Below, piece after piece: positions 17,625 through 27,100 of a stretch of 64,000 nt of DNA. The stretch spans positions 62,001-126,000 of the forward strand of contig NZ_ATXU01000003.1 of NCBI RefSeq assembly GCF_000421845.1, given 5' to 3'. A program made the position numbers and the translations under genes. The notes beneath the pieces are model-generated. The model saw nothing but the letters and a program-made list of their open reading frames with translations. It did no database searches and had not been told where the DNA came from. Numbering within the stretch: position 1 is the first letter of the stretch; each line of letters starts with the position of its first letter. This DNA is from Leucobacter chironomi DSM 19883. GTDB lineage: Bacteria; Actinomycetota; Actinomycetes; Actinomycetales; Microbacteriaceae.

Positions 17625-17664
17625 CATGCAATACTTGCAATTGAGTTTGCAGAAATGGCAAGGA
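17625..17664. promoter_or_regulatory. divergent promoter/operator region
   Basis: The 68-bp gap between divergent starts is AT-rich for this genome. It holds repeated TTGCA elements (GCAATACTTGCAATTG, then GTTTGCAG). These are candidate sites for the adjacent XRE regulator; neither promoter can be placed precisely. Confidence 0.4.
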
Positions 17665-17673
17665 TGGTGCGCG

Positions 17674-18237
17674 ATGGACGAACTGCGCCGACTCGGCCCC
17701 CGCCTGCGCGCGGCCCGGCAGGAGCGCGGATGGACCCTCGACGAACTCGCCGCGCGCGCCGGCATGTCGGCGAGCACCCTCTCCCGCCTCGAATCGGGCA
17801 AGCGGCAGGCGAGCCTCGAACTGCTGCTCCCCCTCACGCGACAGCTCGGGATCCGCGTCGACGACCTGCTCGAACCGCGCGACCGCGACCCCCGCGTGCA
17901 CCGCAGCGCGATCCGCCGGGAGGGGATGACCATCGCACCGCTCACCCGTGAGGAATCCGAGGTGCGCGCCTTCAAGATCACCTACCACCCGGATGCACCC
18001 GAGCGGGCTCCCCAGACCCACCCCGGCCACGAATGGCTCTACGTGATGTCGGGCCGACTGCAGCTCACCCTCGGCGAGCAAGAGCTGGTGCTCGGCCGCG
18101 GCGAGGCCGCCGAGTTCGACACCGCCGTGCCCCACCGCATGCGCGCCGCAGGCGCCCGGCCCGCCGAGGTCATCAGCATCTTCAACAGCGTCGGCGAGCG
18201 CCTGCACCTGCACACGAGCGAGGCCGAGGCCGAGTAG
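17674..18237 (+). CDS. XRE-family regulator with cupin domain
   Basis: A cytoplasmic transcription factor of 187 residues. The N-terminal helix-turn-helix reads LRAARQERGWTLDELAARAGMSASTLSRLE. The C-terminal cupin_2 barrel (THPGHEWLYVMSGRLQLTLG, and AEFDTAVPHRM) probably binds a small ligand. The ATG at 17674 has AAGGA nine bases upstream; the frame is open from 17626 but without a better site. Divergent placement suggests control of the oxidoreductase-methyltransferase fusion. Confidence 0.88.
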   Translation: MDELRRLGPRLRAARQERGWTLDELAARAGMSASTLSRLESGKRQASLELLLPLTRQLGIRVDDLLEPRDRDPRVHRSAIRREGMTIAPLTREESEVRAFKITYHPDAPERAPQTHPGHEWLYVMSGRLQLTLGEQELVLGRGEAAEFDTAVPHRMRAAGARPAEVISIFNSVGERLHLHTSEAEAE

Positions 18238-18250
18238 CGGCGGCGCGCGC

Positions 18251-18754
18251 TCACCCCTCGAAGGTCTTGGCCCACTCGCGCACGCGGGCGACGCTCTCCT
18301 CCTCGGAGAGATCCTCGACCCGGGTCATCACCGACCAGCGCACACCGAAAGGGTCGCGGATGCTCGCGAAGCGGTCGCCCGACACGAAGTCGGACGGGGC
18401 CTCGCGCACCGTGGCGCCCGCGGCGACCGCCCGCTCGACGACCGCGTCGACATCGGGCACGTACAGCCCCATCGAGTAGCAGTCGTCATCGCCGGCAGGG
18501 GCCGCGACGAGGTGGTAGTCGGGCATCGGCTCGCCCAGCTGCAGATGGCCCGTGCCGAAGTCGAGGTCGGCGTGCACCACGGCCCCGCCCATCTCGGTGG
18601 CGTCGATCACGCGCGCGCCGAAGACGTCGCGGTAGAACTCGATCGCCTCGGCGGCCTTGGGGATCGCGAGGAAGGGCGTGAGGCTCGTCGCGCCGTGGGG
18701 CATGCCTGCGGTGGTGTGGGCGCCGTTCGCGGCGCGCGTCTCGTGTGCGTTCAT
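18251..18754 (-). CDS. VOC family protein
   Basis: A glyoxalase/bleomycin-resistance-fold protein of 167 residues in two beta-alpha-beta-beta-beta modules. The N-terminal module reads TPFLAIPKAAEAIEFYRDVFGARV and the C-terminal one ends in DPFGVRWSVMTRVEDLS, which matches the PhnB-like branch. ATG at 18754 follows GAGGG. Members of this branch are usually of unknown function. It stands alone, between a regulator pointing toward it and an AraC gene pointing away. Confidence 0.8.
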   Translation of the reverse strand: MNAHETRAANGAHTTAGMPHGATSLTPFLAIPKAAEAIEFYRDVFGARVIDATEMGGAVVHADLDFGTGHLQLGEPMPDYHLVAAPAGDDDCYSMGLYVPDVDAVVERAVAAGATVREAPSDFVSGDRFASIRDPFGVRWSVMTRVEDLSEEESVARVREWAKTFEG

Positions 18755-18848
18755 GCCCTCAGCGTAGGATCGGCCCCGAAGGCGCGGCTTGCAGATTCGC
18801 GCCAGCTTCTCGCGGCGGCACGCGCCGCCGCAGCCGACGGGGGATGCC

Positions 18849-19649
18849 ATGAACGAGGATCGGCGCGGCGTGCTCTTCCCGCGGCGCCTGCCCGACTTCC
18901 ACCGGCTGCCGCCGTCGCCCGGCCTCGAGCACGCCGTGCGCTGGTGCTGGATCCCCGAGTGGGACCTGCCCGCCGGCGAGGAGTCGCGGCAGGTGCTGCT
19001 GCCGTTCCCCGCTTGCAACCTGGTCGTCGAGCCGTCCGGCGTCATCGCCGCGGGTCCCGCCACGCGGCGCTCCGAACGAGTGCTGACGGGCCGCGGCTGG
19101 GCCGTCGGAGCCCTGCTGCGACCGGCGGCCGTGCCAGCGCTCGTCCCCGACCCCACCTCGATCCGCGACGCCGCGCGCCCCGTCGACGACTCGCGGCTGC
19201 ACGCCGCCGTGACCCGCGCCATCACCGACACCGCCTCGCCCGGGGACGAACGGCGCGCCCGGGCCGCCGCGCTGCTCTCGGAATGGATCGCGGCGCGCGT
19301 GCCGGAGCCCGGTTCGCCCGAGGATCGCGACGGGGCGCTCGCGAACCGTCTCGCCGACGCACTCGCCCATCCCGGTGTCGTGCGCGTCGACCAGCTGCCG
19401 GAGCGTTTGCACGCTTCGACGCGCACACTGCAACGGTTAGCGGATCGCTGCTTCGGATTGTCGCTGCACTCGATGATCCGCCGCCGGCGCATCCAGGAGG
19501 GCGCCGAGCTGCTGCGCGAGCACGCGGACCTCACGATCGCGGCGCTCGCGAGCGAACTCGGCTACGCCGACCACGCCCACTTCACGACCGACTTCAAGCG
19601 ACTGCTCGGGGTCACCCCGAGCGAGTACCGGGAGCGCGCGGCAGACTGA
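18849..19649 (+). CDS. AraC-family transcriptional regulator
   Basis: A protein of 266 residues. The N-terminal half resembles the DUF6597-type domain (AVRWCWIPEWDLP, VLLPFPACNLVVEP). The C-terminal AraC DNA-binding domain has two helix-turn-helix units: LPERLHASTRTLQRLADRCFGLS and IAALASELGYADHAHFTTDFKRLLGVTPSEYR. The ATG at 18849 is the first in-frame start after a GGGGG tract. It is adjacent to and divergent from the VOC protein gene (95 nt between starts), which is its most likely target. Confidence 0.85.
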   Translation: MNEDRRGVLFPRRLPDFHRLPPSPGLEHAVRWCWIPEWDLPAGEESRQVLLPFPACNLVVEPSGVIAAGPATRRSERVLTGRGWAVGALLRPAAVPALVPDPTSIRDAARPVDDSRLHAAVTRAITDTASPGDERRARAAALLSEWIAARVPEPGSPEDRDGALANRLADALAHPGVVRVDQLPERLHASTRTLQRLADRCFGLSLHSMIRRRRIQEGAELLREHADLTIAALASELGYADHAHFTTDFKRLLGVTPSEYRERAAD

Positions 19650-19655
19650 GCCCCC

Positions 19656-20354
19656 TCAGTAGGAGGCGTCGGCGGCCTCCGGACGCTCGTCGTCGTCCCA
19701 CGACGCGAGAATGCTCGCAGTCGCGGAGACGCCGAACCGCGTCGCGCCCGCAGCCCAGAGCTCGCGGGCGACCGCCGCGCTGCGGATCCCGCCGGAGGCC
19801 TTCACACCGAGGCGGCCTCCCACCGTCTGCGCCATCAGCCGCACCGCATGCAGGCTCGCGCCGCCGGCGGGGTGGAACCCGGTCGAGGTCTTCACCATGT
19901 CCGCGCCGGCGGCCTCCGCGGCCCGGCAGCCCGCCACGATCTCGTCGTCGCTCAGCGCCGCCGTTTCGAGGATCACCTTGAGCACCAGCCCGGGGCAGGC
20001 CTCGCGCACCGCGCGCAGATCCGCCTCGACGGCGCGCCAGTCGCCGGACCGTACGAGGCCCAGGTTCACCACGACGTCGATTTCGTCGGCGCCGTCGGCC
20101 ACCGCCCGGCGCGTCTCCGCCGCCTTCACCTCGCTCGCGTGCGCCCCCGTCGGGAAGCCGACCACCGTCACGATCTCACGACCCCGCTTCTCGACGGGCA
20201 GCAGCGAGGGCAGCACGCAGACGCGCTTCACACCCAGCGCCTCGGCGCCGGCGATGAAGCCGGCCAGCTGCTCGGCGGTCGTGTCGCTCGCGAGCAGGGT
20301 GTGGTCGGCGTGGTCGAGGAACTCCCCTGCGGTGAGTCCGGTCTGATCGCTCAT
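19656..20354 (-). CDS. deoC: deoxyribose-phosphate aldolase
   Basis: Cytoplasmic aldolase, 232 residues, splitting 2-deoxyribose 5-phosphate to glyceraldehyde 3-phosphate and acetaldehyde in deoxynucleoside catabolism. Seen: DHTLL near the N-terminus, [26 protein letters not shown] carrying one active-site Lys, and MVKTSTGF with the Schiff-base Lys, then KASGGIR. It is seven bases upstream of a Dabb-domain gene start region on the same strand and may share a transcript with it. Confidence 0.93.
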   Translation of the reverse strand: MSDQTGLTAGEFLDHADHTLLASDTTAEQLAGFIAGAEALGVKRVCVLPSLLPVEKRGREIVTVVGFPTGAHASEVKAAETRRAVADGADEIDVVVNLGLVRSGDWRAVEADLRAVREACPGLVLKVILETAALSDDEIVAGCRAAEAAGADMVKTSTGFHPAGGASLHAVRLMAQTVGGRLGVKASGGIRSAAVARELWAAGATRFGVSATASILASWDDDERPEAADASY

Positions 20355-20361
20355 CCGCCGC

Positions 20362-20664
20362 TCAGACGGTGAAGTCGCTTGCGGCGCGGGCCGCGGTGAC
20401 GGTCTTCATGTAGGCGACCACGGGCAGGTGCTCGGGGTGCTCGGCGTACTCGGCCAGGCCCTCGGCGTCATCGAAATCGGCGATGAGCGTCAGGTCGTAG
20501 TTGGCGCCGTCGAACAGCTCGTTGCGGTGCAGGGTGAGCGCGCGCACCGAGGCCACCCGCTCGCGCAGCGGTGCGATGCGGGCGATCGCCTCCGCCGCCT
20601 GGGCGTCGCGCTCCTCGCGGGTCTCTCCGGCGAACTTCCAGCTCACGATGTGGCGCAGGGTCAT
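20362..20664 (-). CDS. Dabb (stress-responsive A/B barrel) domain protein
   Basis: A protein of 100 residues with the dimeric alpha-beta-barrel layout: [11 protein letters not shown] at the start, [24 protein letters not shown] in the middle, and V..Y at the end. AAGGAG lies four bases before the ATG at 20664. Dabb proteins act as small enzymes or heme/aromatic binders; here the function is unknown. It is adjacent to deoC. Confidence 0.8.
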   Translation of the reverse strand: MTLRHIVSWKFAGETREERDAQAAEAIARIAPLRERVASVRALTLHRNELFDGANYDLTLIADFDDAEGLAEYAEHPEHLPVVAYMKTVTAARAASDFTV

Positions 20665-20692
20665 GGGGCTCCTTCGGGTGGGTGGGGCGTGG

Positions 20693-20983
20693 TCAGGTCC
20701 GCGAGAACAGTCGCGGGCCGCGCGCGGCCTTCTCGACTGCGGCGGCGAGCCGGGCCGGGTCGACCCGCCAGATCGCGTGGCGGCGCCCGTTGATCCGCAC
20801 CACCGGGATCTCCTCGGCGTGGCGGCGCGCGAGCTCTTCATCCTGCAGGATGTCGAGCTCGGTGAGCTCGGTGCGGATCCCGCGCTGCCCCAGCTCCTCG
20901 CACACCGCCGCGATGACGCCGCGGGCGTCGTCGCAGAGGTGGCAGCCGGGCTTGCCGATGAGGGTGAGCTGCACGGTCGTCAC
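20693..20983 (-). CDS. glutaredoxin-like thioredoxin-fold protein
   Basis: A protein of 96 residues: TLIGKPGCHLCDDARGVI carries a CxxC redox pair at residues 14-17, and IPVVRINGRR contains the cis-Pro. It matches the DUF836/glutaredoxin-like family common in actinobacteria. Probably a cytoplasmic thiol-disulfide protein with unknown partner. Confidence 0.85.
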   Translation of the reverse strand: MTTVQLTLIGKPGCHLCDDARGVIAAVCEELGQRGIRTELTELDILQDEELARRHAEEIPVVRINGRRHAIWRVDPARLAAAVEKAARGPRLFSRT

Positions 20984-21011
20984 GATCGACCAGTGTAGCC
21001 CGCCGGAATGA

Positions 21012-21047
21012 CGGGAGGGCGTCGAGCCTCGGCCCGACGCCCTCCCG
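21012..21047 (-). terminator. terminator of the bS22 gene
   Basis: Perfect 13-bp stem CGGGAGGGCGTCG with its complement and a 10-nt loop, about 45 nt downstream of the bS22 stop and just upstream of the glutaredoxin-like gene. Confidence 0.7.
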
Positions 21048-21092
21048 CGTCTCGCAATTCCGGTGACGCCGCGAACGGCGCCCTCGGCGCGA

Positions 21093-21191
21093 TTACTTCT
21101 TGTTGCGACGCTGGTGACGCGTCTTGCGCAGCAGTTTGCGGTGCTTCTTCTTGGACATGCGCTTGCGGCGCTTCTTGATTACTGAACCCAC
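21093..21191 (-). CDS. 30S ribosomal protein bS22 (AURKAIP1/COX24-like)
   Basis: A 32-residue, very basic protein starting [20 protein letters not shown] and ending HQRRNKK. It begins with GTG at 21191, preceded by GAGG five bases upstream. The sequence is characteristic of the small actinobacterial ribosomal protein bS22, which binds the 30S subunit near the decoding centre in mycobacteria. It is transcribed alone and ends at a strong hairpin. Confidence 0.93.
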   Translation of the reverse strand: MGSVIKKRRKRMSKKKHRKLLRKTRHQRRNKK

Positions 21192-21304
21192 GGTTACCTC
21201 ACAACGTCTCTCGGGCCGAAGGTATCGCGGCCCACAAAACACTTATATTACTCGCTCTCGGCGACGAGCGCGAAACGGGAGCGAAGCGGATCGCGGAAAT
21301 CGTG

Positions 21305-21787
21305 CTACGTGCGCAGCTTGAACCGGGCCACCAGTTCCTTCACCCGGTGCTCGGCGCGCGCCGCGGCACGGCCGATCCGCTCGGCGGCGGCGGCGGTCTC
21401 CTCGGAGAGCACTTCGTCGTCTTCGAGCGGGTTGCCGAAGGGGTCGTCGCCGTCGGGGCCCGGCACCCGATCGCCGTCCTCGGAGAGGTACTCGACCGTC
21501 ACCTCCGTGTCGAAGCCGGCCGAGAGGAACGGGATCACGAAGTCCTCGACCATCTCGAGCGGTTCCGGATCGAGCGCGTAGAACCGGTGCTGCCCCTCCT
21601 CGCGCACGGTCACCAGTTCGGCCTCGCGCAGCACCTTCAGGTGCTTCGACACCGTGGGCTGGCTGATCTCGAGCTGCCCGACGATCTCGGAGACGCTCAT
21701 CTCGGCGTCCTGCTGGTGACGCTCGAGCAGCACGCGGAGAATGTCGCGTCGGGTCGCGTCGGCGATGACCCCGAAAATATCTGGCAT
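21305..21787 (-). CDS. ArsR/HTH_20-type winged-helix regulator
   Basis: A protein of 160 residues. The DNA-binding domain covers about residues 1-85 (MPDIFGVIADATRRDILRVL, then VSEIVGQLEISQPTVSKHLKVLREAELV). The C-terminus is an acidic linker (residues 95-125) and a helical tail (AAAAERIGRAAARAEHRVKELV). No metal-binding Cys motif is present, so a metal-sensing role is unlikely. ATG at 21787 is used; the frame extends upstream to 21826 with weaker similarity to the family. It is divergent from ktrB (136 nt). Confidence 0.8.
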   Translation of the reverse strand: MPDIFGVIADATRRDILRVLLERHQQDAEMSVSEIVGQLEISQPTVSKHLKVLREAELVTVREEGQHRFYALDPEPLEMVEDFVIPFLSAGFDTEVTVEYLSEDGDRVPGPDGDDPFGNPLEDDEVLSEETAAAAERIGRAAARAEHRVKELVARFKLRT

Positions 21788-21922
21788 GCTCTCAAGGTTA
21801 GTCGGCCGACGCGTTTCTCGCCCCACCGCCCGTCGTGCCTGATCCGCTCCGCGTGTGTAGCATGACTGCTATCGAGCGAACCGGGCCTCCGGTCTCGCAC
21901 TGCCGCAGGGGAAGAAGGAGCC

Positions 21923-23362
21923 GTGAGGGCACGCGCCGTGAGCCGTCGGGCCTCCGCCCCGCTCTCAGGGAAATCGTGGATCAACGCCATGATCCACTCC
22001 TCCCCGCCGCGCTTCGCCCTGCTCGTCTTCACCAGCCTGATCCTGCTGTGGACCGCGCTGCTCTCACTCCCGTTCGCGAGCACCTCCGGCAATGTGACCC
22101 CGCTGGCCGACGCGCTCTTCACGGCGGTCTCGGCGATCTGCGTGACCGGGCTGTCGACCGTCGACATGTCGGCGCACTGGTCGCTGTTCGGCGAACTGGT
22201 GATCCTCGCCGGCCTGCAGATCGGCGGCATCGGCGTGCTCACCCTCGCCAGCATCCTGGGTCTCACCGTCACCCGCCGCCTGGGGCTGCGGCAGCGCCTG
22301 CTCGCCGCGGGCGACACCAATCCCATGCGCATGGGCCGCGACGTGTCGGAGAGCCAGGCCGTGGGCCTCGGCGAGATCGGCGGCCTGCTCGTGGCCGTGG
22401 CGACGAGTCTCGTGGTCATCGAGGTCGCGCTCACCGCGCTCATCACCCCCCGGCTCATGGCCGCCGGCTACGACTTCTGGCACGCCCTCTGGAACGGCTT
22501 CTACCTCGCCGCATCGGCGTTCACCAACACCGGCTTCGTACCGCTGCCGGGCGGGCTCGAGCCCTTCAACACCGACCTCTACCTGCTGAGCGTGCTCGCG
22601 GTCGGCGTGTTCCTCGGCGCCATCGGCTTCCCCGTCATCTTCGCGCTCTACCGCTACGTCACGGGCGGCGGCTGGCGCGCGCACAAGCGCCTCGGCCTGC
22701 ACGCGAAGCTCACCCTCTCCACGACCCTCATCTTCGTGGTCGTGGGCTGGGTCGCCATCGCCGGGCTCGAGTTCGCCAACCCGGCGACGCTCGGCGGCCA
22801 GGGCTTCTGGGAGACGCTGCTGAGCTCGGGGTACATGTCGGTGATGACCCGCTCGGGCGGGCTCGGAATCATCGACCCCATCGACATGAACGGCTCGACC
22901 CTGCTGGTCATGGACATGCTCATGTTCGTGGGCGGCGGATCGGCGTCGACGGCGGGCGGCATCAAAGTCACCACGCTCGCCGTGCTCTTCCTCGCCGCCT
23001 ACGCCGAGGCTCGCGGCTACCGCGACATCCAGGTGTTCGACCGGCGCATCCCGAACGAGGTGCTGCGCGTGTCGGTGTCGATCCTCATCTGGGGTGCGAC
23101 GATCGTGCTGGTCGCGACGGTCGCGCTGCTGCAGCTGACGGGCCGCCCCCTCGACGTCGTGCTCTTCGAAGTGATCTCGGCGTTCGGCACCTGCGGGCTG
23201 TCGACCGGGCTGTCGAGCGAGGTCTCCGACCCCGGGAAGTACATTCTCGCGGCCACCATGTGGGCGGGCCGTGTAGGCACGGTGACGCTGGCCGCAGCCG
23301 TCGCGGCGTCGAGCCGGTCCCGCCTCTTCAAACTCCCCGAGGAGAGGCCGATCGTTGGCTGA
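21923..23362 (+). CDS. ktrB: potassium uptake channel subunit KtrB/TrkH
   Basis: A membrane protein of 479 residues importing K+ (with Na+). Four selectivity-filter loops are visible: SAICVTGLSTVD, SAFTNTGFVPLP, SVMTRSGGLGII and SAFGTCGLSTGLS. Between them are the paired helices of four M1-P-M2 repeats. The GTG at 21923 follows AAGAAGGAG. Its stop codon overlaps the first of three repeats that precede ktrA. With the NAD-binding KtrA subunit it forms the gated channel. Confidence 0.93.
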   Translation: MRARAVSRRASAPLSGKSWINAMIHSSPPRFALLVFTSLILLWTALLSLPFASTSGNVTPLADALFTAVSAICVTGLSTVDMSAHWSLFGELVILAGLQIGGIGVLTLASILGLTVTRRLGLRQRLLAAGDTNPMRMGRDVSESQAVGLGEIGGLLVAVATSLVVIEVALTALITPRLMAAGYDFWHALWNGFYLAASAFTNTGFVPLPGGLEPFNTDLYLLSVLAVGVFLGAIGFPVIFALYRYVTGGGWRAHKRLGLHAKLTLSTTLIFVVVGWVAIAGLEFANPATLGGQGFWETLLSSGYMSVMTRSGGLGIIDPIDMNGSTLLVMDMLMFVGGGSASTAGGIKVTTLAVLFLAAYAEARGYRDIQVFDRRIPNEVLRVSVSILIWGATIVLVATVALLQLTGRPLDVVLFEVISAFGTCGLSTGLSSEVSDPGKYILAATMWAGRVGTVTLAAAVAASSRSRLFKLPEERPIVG

Positions 23363-23426
23363 TACTCGCGCAGGGATTGCCGCCGCCCCATCGACGACGC
23401 CTCGAGGAAGGCAGATCATTGGTTGA
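23355..23426 (+). CDS. micro-ORF 1 resembling the KtrA N-terminus
   Basis: TTG-started 23-codon frame, MADTRAGIAAAPSTTPRGRQ then IIG. Its start overlaps the ktrB stop (TTGGCTGA) and its own stop overlaps the next micro-ORF start (TTGGTTGA). It has the same first residues as KtrA. Whether it is translated is unknown. Confidence 0.4.
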   Translation: MADTRAGIAAAPSTTPRGRQIIG

Positions 23427-23478
23427 TATTCGCGTTGAGATCACCGCCGCACCGGTGACAGCACCTCACGAAAGGTAG
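23419..23478 (+). CDS. micro-ORF 2 resembling the KtrA N-terminus
   Basis: TTG-started 19-codon frame, MVDIRVEITAAPVTAPHER, ending TAG four bases before the ktrA TTG. It shares the MVDIR start with KtrA and the AAPxTxP pattern with micro-ORF 1. Likely a duplicated start region; translation could couple ktrB to ktrA. Confidence 0.4.
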   Translation: MVDIRVEITAAPVTAPHER

Positions 23479-23482
23479 ATCG

Positions 23483-24148
23483 TTGGTTGATATTCGCAGT
23501 GACGCTCCGGTGATCGTGATCGGCCTCGGCCGGTTCGGCGCCGCGACCGCAGGACAGCTCGACCGCCAGGACCGCGAGGTGCTGGTGGTCGACACCGACC
23601 CCCAGCTCGTGCAGAAGTGGGCGGATCGCGTGACCCACGCCGTACAGGCCGACGCCCGCTCGATGGAGGCGCTGCGCCAGATCGGCGCCGACGAGTTCCA
23701 GATCGCGGTCGTCGCGACCGGCGCCTCGATCGAGTCGAGCGTGCTCATCGCGGCGAACCTCGTCGATCTCGGCATCCCCCAGATCTGGGCGAAGGCGATC
23801 TCGCTCTCGCACGGCAAGATCCTCGAGCGAATCGGCGTGAACCACGTCATCTACCCCGAGCGGGAGGCGGGCGAGCGCGTCGCCCACCTGCTGAGCGGCA
23901 GCATGCTCGACTTCATCCAGTTCGACGACAACTACGTCATCGCGAAGATGTACCCGCCGCGCTCGATCCGGGGTCGCTCCCTCTCGGACAGCGGCGTGCG
24001 CACCCGGTACCGCGTCACCGTGGTCGGCGTGAAGACCCCCGGTCAGCCGTTCACGCACGCCACGCAGGACACCGTCGTGTCACCGCACGATCTCATCATC
24101 GTGAGCGGCACCGCGGCCGATGTGGAGCGCTTCGCCGCGATCGGCTGA
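23483..24148 (+). CDS. ktrA: potassium channel regulatory subunit KtrA/TrkA
   Basis: A cytoplasmic RCK protein of 221 residues. The N-terminal Rossmann domain binds nucleotide (VIVIGLGRFGAATAGQL near residues 8-25, VVDTDPQL). The C-terminal RCK_C domain runs from about residue 140 (MYPPRSIRGRSLSDSGV, ..DLIIVSGT). It gates KtrB in response to nucleotide, and in several bacteria to c-di-AMP. TTG at 23483 is the start, in the third 64-bp repeat, with GAAAGG upstream. Confidence 0.92.
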   Translation: MVDIRSDAPVIVIGLGRFGAATAGQLDRQDREVLVVDTDPQLVQKWADRVTHAVQADARSMEALRQIGADEFQIAVVATGASIESSVLIAANLVDLGIPQIWAKAISLSHGKILERIGVNHVIYPEREAGERVAHLLSGSMLDFIQFDDNYVIAKMYPPRSIRGRSLSDSGVRTRYRVTVVGVKTPGQPFTHATQDTVVSPHDLIIVSGTAADVERFAAIG

Positions 24149-24181
24149 GCTCGGGATCGCGGGCGCGGATCGACGGCGCCG

Positions 24182-27100
24182 TCAGCCGGCCACGGCCGCG
24201 GCGACCTCGGCGAAGACCCCCGCCGCCCAGTCGCGCGCCGCCTCGGCGGCCGGAATCGAGCCGCCGGCGTCGTGCCGCCCGTACTCTCCCACCCGCGTCG
24301 CGCCGCACGCCTGCAGCGCCTCGTCGACGAGCTCGCTGCCTCGCGAGTAGGTGCGCTCGTAGCTGCGGTCGCCCATGCCGAAGACGGCGTAGCGCACGCC
24401 CGCGAGCCTCGGCCGCTCGTCCGTCAGCTGCCGCACGAAGGGCTGCGCCGCGCTCGGCACCTCGCCGTCGCCGTAGGTGGAGCAGATCACGAGGTGCATG
24501 CGCGACGGGTCGAGGTCGGCCGCGCGCACCTCGGCGAGATCGCGCACCACCAGGTCCGCTGCCTCGCCGAACGCGCGGGCGAGCTCGTCGGCCACGAGCT
24601 CGGCCCCGCCGGACTCGGTGCCGAAGAGGATCGTGGTGGGCGCCGCCGGGCCGATGCCCGACGCCGTCCCCGTCTCGAGCGGCGGCAGTTCGAGGCCGGT
24701 GTCGGCTGCGGCCTCGAGCTGCGCCTCGCGAGTGGGCAGCTTCGCGCGTTCGCGACCGGGCGCGGCTGTCAGGCGCTCGCGCAGGTCGATGCGGCGCCAG
24801 CCGTCGAAGTCGGTCTCGCCAGCGATCGGGGGCAGCCCGGCGGCCGACACGGTCACCGCTCCCGACTGGAGGTCGGCCGCGATGATGCGGGCGAGATCGC
24901 GGGCGTCGGCGCGCTGGTCCGGGATCGTGCCCCGCGGGCCGCGGCGCAGCCACCCCGCCGCGTAGAGGCCGGGCTCCACCCGTCCGTCGGGGTGCGCCCC
25001 CGGCTCGAGCGGGCTGTTCTCGTCGGCCGCGAAGCCGATCGCCGTGATGACGTCGTCGACGACGATCCTCGTCTCGCCTTCACCGCTCCGGAACACCGCG
25101 GTCTCTACGCGCCCCTCGCCCTCGAGGCGCTCGGGCGCGAGCCCGAACCACCACTCGATCGTGATGCGCGGCTCGGCTTCGCCCGCGGGTGCCCCGGGTC
25201 CCGCGGCACCCGCGCCGCCAGCGCCGCCCGCACCCGCGCCCCGCGCGGCGAGCGCCCGCACGGCGTCGATGCGCGCGTCGCGGCCGTCGTCGGCGAGCTC
25301 GCCCGCCCCGTGCACGACGTGCCGCACGCCCGCCAGGCCCGCGAGCTCACGCACCATGACCGGGTCGAAGCGCGCGGTCGCCGGACCGCTGCGGCCCACC
25401 ACGTGCACGGTGCGCACGCGCTCGGTGAAGCGCCGGTGCGAGGCGTCGTCGATGTCGGATCCCTCGAAGCCTGCGGCGTCGCGCGCGATGAGCCGCACGA
25501 TGTCCATGGCCACGTTGCCGTGGCCGATGACGGCGACGCGCTCCCCGAGCGGATCGGGCACGGGCTCGTCGGGGTGGCAGTTGAGGAAGCGGGTCACCGC
25601 GCCCGCCCCGCGCACGCCGACGAGGTCTGCGCCGGGAACGGGGAGCCGCGCGTCGCGGTGCATGCCGGTCGCGAGCACCACCGCGTCGTACGCTCCGCGC
25701 AGGTCTTCGAGCGAGACGTCGGCGCCGACGCGGCAGCTGCCGCGGAATCGCACGCCCTCCTCGGCGAAGAGCCGATCGAACTGCCGGGCCACGGCCTTCG
25801 TGCCCTGATGATCGGCGGCGACCCCGTAGCGCACGAGACCGTAGGGCGTGGGCAGCTCGTCGAACACCTCGACCGGCGCGGCGGGGAAGCTGCGCCGCAG
25901 CGCCTGGGCGGTGAAGCTGCCCGCGGGGCCGGATCCGACGATCGCGACGCGCGGCGCCGGCGGCGCCTCGCCCGCTGCGGCAGCAGCGGGGCGGGACGAG
26001 CGGCGGCCGTTCCAGGCGACGGGCAGCTTCGTCATGCCCCGGAACACCCACCCGCCGATCTCGGCCGGATCGTCTTCCACGAGCGAGAGGCCGTCGAGCG
26101 ATGAGAAGAGAAGCGGCAGCGCGACCTCGGCGACCTCGGCCCGGGCGGCCCAGGCGCCGAGGCACACGTGCACTCCTTTGCCGAAGGCGAGGTGCGGCTT
26201 GGACTCGCGGCGGATGTCGAACGATGCGGGATCGTCCCAGACCCGCTCGTCGCGGTTGGCGGAGAGGATGCAGATGCCGAGGCGGGCGCCCGCGGGCAGC
26301 CGCACGCCGACGAGGTCGGTGTCGCGCGTCACCTGGCGCGAGTAGAGGCCGATGGGCGCCACCCACCGGATCGTCTCGTCGAAGACGGCCTGCCACAGCG
26401 AGGGGTCGCTCTCGACGGCGGCGCGCTGATCGGGGTGGGTGAGCAGCCCCCAGGCGGCGACGCCGAGGGCGTCGCGGGGCTCGTTGAGGCCGCCGCCGAT
26501 CGTCATCTTCACGTTGGCCCGGATGCGGTCGAGCGGCATCTCGTAGTCGGGAATGCGCAGCAGCTGCGAGAGCAGCGACTCGTTCGGGTTGGCGGCGTGC
26601 CACGCGAGCATCTCGTCGAGCGCTGCGTCGACCTCGTCGAACGACTGCTTGCCGAGCGCCCACACCTCGGGGTCGTCGGCGTAGTTGCCGGTGGCGTCGA
26701 TCATCGTCTGCGACCAGCGCTGCAGATCCTGCTGGGTGGCGTTGTGCAGACCGATGAGCTCGCGCAGGCTCTCTGCGGCGAAGGGGGCCGAGAAGTCCCA
26801 GATCAGGTCTGCGCCTGGGCCCTTCGCGATGAACTCCTCGAGGTAGCGCTCGGCATTGCGCTGGAATTTCGACTTCCAGACTCGCTGCACGGCGCCCGGG
26901 CGCAGCGCCGGCTGCCAGGCCTTTCGCTCGATGTAGTGCTCGGGGTCGTCCCTGCGCAGCATCGAGTGGCCCATCGCGCGGATCTGCAGCGACCCCTGCT
27001 CATCGGCCGAGAAGATCTGCTGGTCGAGCTCGGTCTCGTGCACGGCCTCGTATGAGGTGATGAGGTAGCGGCCGACCTGCGGCAACCAGTGCACGCCGCC

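Larger units (their letters stand above)
23340..23500 (+). repeat. three 64-bp tandem repeats at the ktrB-ktrA junction
   Basis: The segment AGATCGTTGGTTGATATTCG and its variants recur with TTG codons at 23355, 23419 and 23483, so the period is exactly 64 bp. The last copy supplies the start of ktrA. Because 64 is not a multiple of three, each copy is in a new frame. Confidence 0.85.

Noticed and set aside
21305-21787. Metal-sensing ArsR repressor
   Set aside because: The DNA-binding half is ArsR-like but the Cys and His metal ligands are missing; kept as a winged-helix regulator of unknown signal.
23340-23500. Possible CRISPR or riboswitch at the ktrB-ktrA gap
   Set aside because: Only three copies of a 64-bp unit that contains coding start sequence, with no constant repeat plus variable spacer structure and no recognisable c-di-AMP riboswitch fold.
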